The notes under the pieces are model-generated. The model was not told the origin of the DNA. It worked only from the letters and a program-made list of their open reading frames with translations, and ran no database searches. DNA of 64,000 nucleotides from Gaiellasilicea sp963850995 (GTDB taxonomy: Bacteria; Actinomycetota; Thermoleophilia; Gaiellales; Gaiellaceae), in contig CAWKNQ010000004.1 of NCBI GenBank assembly GCA_963850995.1, positions 248,001-312,000 on the forward strand. Reading direction: 5' to 3'. Positions within the stretch are counted from its first letter, which is position 1, and every line of letters starts with the position of its first letter. The position numbers and the translations under genes were made by a program. Shown here piece by piece: positions 62,793 through 64,000 of the stretch.

Positions 62793-64000
62793 TACGTCCT
62801 CCAATCGGATGCGAATGACGCGGCGGCCGCGTTCCTCCAGCGCGGCGAAGTCGCCGGCCGCCTGTGAGCGAAGGAGGCGGCTGAAGCCGAAGTCCCGTCC
62901 GGGGATCGGCAGCTCGTCGCCGGTCTCGTCGACGACCTGGACGAAGAGCCCAGTGTTGGGCCCGCCTTTGTGGAGCTGGCCGGTCGAGTGCAGGTAGCGA
63001 GGGCCGAGGCCGCTCGTGACGACGCACCCCGTCTCGCGCGCGCGAGCGACGAGCGGCTCGAGCTCGACCTCGCGGGCCGGGTCGATGAAGGCTTGGATCG
63101 CGACGTAATCCCCCGGTACTGCCTGGGCCAACAACTCATCGACCGATCCGGCCGGATAGAGCGCGACATCGTCGCGCTCCAGCACCTCGTTCGTCTTGTC
63201 CTTCGCCGCCTGCACGTCCGGCTGGTCGAACGGGTTGATCCCGAGCACGTGGCCCGCGACCGCGGTGGCGAACTCCCACCGAAACCACTCCGCTCCGAGC
63301 TCGTACGGGTCGCCGACCTCGACCTCGCCGCGCTGGCGGTCGGCCCCGTCGGCGGCCTCGCCGGGTGCCGGGACGAGACCCTTCCCCTGCTTGCCCGTCG
63401 ACTCCGCCAGCAGCTGCTCGGCCCAGAGGCCGAAGCCGGACGGGTCGTCGTCGAGGCAGACCTTGTCCCGGCCGGCTCTCCAGCCCTCGCCGAGCCGGAG
63501 GCCGAGCTCGAGCCCGGGGTTACCCTCGTCGCCCCGGCACGCTTCGGCCGTCTCCGCAGCGGCGTCGAGAAAACGCTCGAGGTCGACGCCCAGGAGCGCC
63601 GCCGGCACGATCCCGAACATCGAGAGCGCCGAGTAGCGGCCGCCCACTTCGGGCTCGCCCGCGAACATGGCGCGGAACCCGCACTCGTTGGCGAGGTGCT
63701 CGAGCTCCGATCCGGGGTCCGTCACGGCGACGAACTGCGCGCCCCGGCCGCCGCTGCGCGCCCAGAAGTAGTCGAGGTGGGACCGGGTCTCGATCGTGGA
63801 GCCCGACTTGGAGGAGACGAGGAAGAGCGTGCGCTCGAGCTCGACGCTCGTCTCGAGCCGGCGGATGGCCGCCGGGTGGGTCGTGTCGAGCACGTGGAAG
63901 GACGTGCCGCCGAAGGCGCGGCGCAGCACCTCGGGCGCGAGCGAGGACCCGCCCATGCCGAGGAGGACGACGTCGTCGAACTGGTCGTCGGCCGCCTCGG
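62769..64000 (-). CDS. pgi: Glucose-6-phosphate isomerase domain protein (5' end outside window; possibly Tal-Pgi fusion)
   Basis: A partial gene: the frame stays open to the window edge, beyond the apparent Met at 63956. The visible 410 or so residues show SSKSGSTIETRSHLDYFWARSGG (phosphate-binding SIS motif), DPGSELEHLANECGFRAMF, PEVGGRYSALSMFGIVPAALLGVDLERFL (catalytic glutamate region) and GINPFDQPDVQAAKDKTNEVL. The divergence from classical Pgi and the C-terminal LHKGGPNTGLFVQVVDE pattern match the isomerase half of bifunctional transaldolase/Pgi proteins, common beside zwf-opcA-gnd. The last residues (VSAPSSNN) are encoded by the end of element B. Confidence 0.88.
   Translation of the reverse strand, partial: EAADDQFDDVVLLGMGGSSLAPEVLRRAFGGTSFHVLDTTHPAAIRRLETSVELERTLFLVSSKSGSTIETRSHLDYFWARSGGRGAQFVAVTDPGSELEHLANECGFRAMFAGEPEVGGRYSALSMFGIVPAALLGVDLERFLDAAAETAEACRGDEGNPGLELGLRLGEGWRAGRDKVCLDDDPSGFGLWAEQLLAESTGKQGKGLVPAPGEAADGADRQRGEVEVGDPYELGAEWFRWEFATAVAGHVLGINPFDQPDVQAAKDKTNEVLERDDVALYPAGSVDELLAQAVPGDYVAIQAFIDPAREVELEPLVARARETGCVVTSGLGPRYLHSTGQLHKGGPNTGLFVQVVDETGDELPIPGRDFGFSRLLRSQAAGDFAALEERGRRVIRIRLEDVSAPSSNN

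Overview
The window is a high-GC (roughly 70 %) chromosomal segment with very tight gene packing. Several things suggest an actinobacterium of the Thermoleophilia type (Gaiellales or Solirubrobacterales): a full GlgE alpha-glucan/trehalose pathway, cytochrome oxidase subunit II fused to cytochrome c, a form II CO-dehydrogenase-like cluster, OpcA with NAD-type Gnd, DasR-type operators, and many leaderless genes with a TANNNT -10 box 6 nt before the start codon. That placement is inferred from gene content; no 16S or other taxonomic marker lies here. No tRNA, rRNA, CRISPR array, phage or transposase gene was seen.

Layout. 1-8.6 kb: the end of corA, small membrane proteins, an AI-2E-type exporter, a K+ channel, a flippase-like protein, a holin-like/phosphodiesterase fusion with two frameshifts, two membrane proteins and a lipoprotein. 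8.7-13.3 kb: an MFS transporter, a secreted protein and the glpD-glpK glycerol operon. 13.3-19.3 kb: two large low-complexity secreted proteins behind a strong promoter and a hairpin leader, then a leaderless secreted HEXXH protein. 19.4-29.2 kb: an amino-sugar/peptidoglycan recycling regulon (nagZ, sugar ABC importer, SIS deaminase, GntR regulator, murQ, nagA, MsiK-like ATPase) with DasR-like operators. 29.2-32.6 kb: a polar amino-acid ABC importer. 32.7-36.3 kb: glgX-treZ. 36.4-42.6 kb: coxGSLM and the divergent coxDE. 42.6-45.2 kb: an ABC-2 exporter. 45.3-53.4 kb: glgE-treS-mak-glgB and the divergent malQ. 53.4-59.4 kb: ctaC-ctaD-ctaB, a 41-codon membrane ORF, an amidase and a HisN-like phosphatase. 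59.4-64 kb: pgi (partial)-gnd-zwf-opcA, the entry to the pentose phosphate pathway.

How it fits together. The gene set suggests a heterotroph that scavenges glycerol, amino sugars and amino acids. It stores carbon as glycogen and trehalose through maltose-1-phosphate and gains respiratory energy through an aa3-type oxidase, possibly helped by a CO-dehydrogenase-like hydroxylase. Most operons are joined by 4-nt stop/start overlaps (ATGA, GTGA, TTGA, one CTGA; 17 junctions).

The most unusual signal is a family of about 160-bp intergenic inverted-repeat elements (19264-19424, 29904-30067, 62629-62792). Two of them share identical 14-nt and 13-nt core strands around a central hairpin whose sequence differs but whose pairing is kept. 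Two share identical 14-bp ends that also form the apparent ribosome-binding site of the next gene. Four genes (the phosphodiesterase fusion, msiK-like, treZ, glgB) carry apparent single-base frameshifts, which could be assembly errors or real decay.
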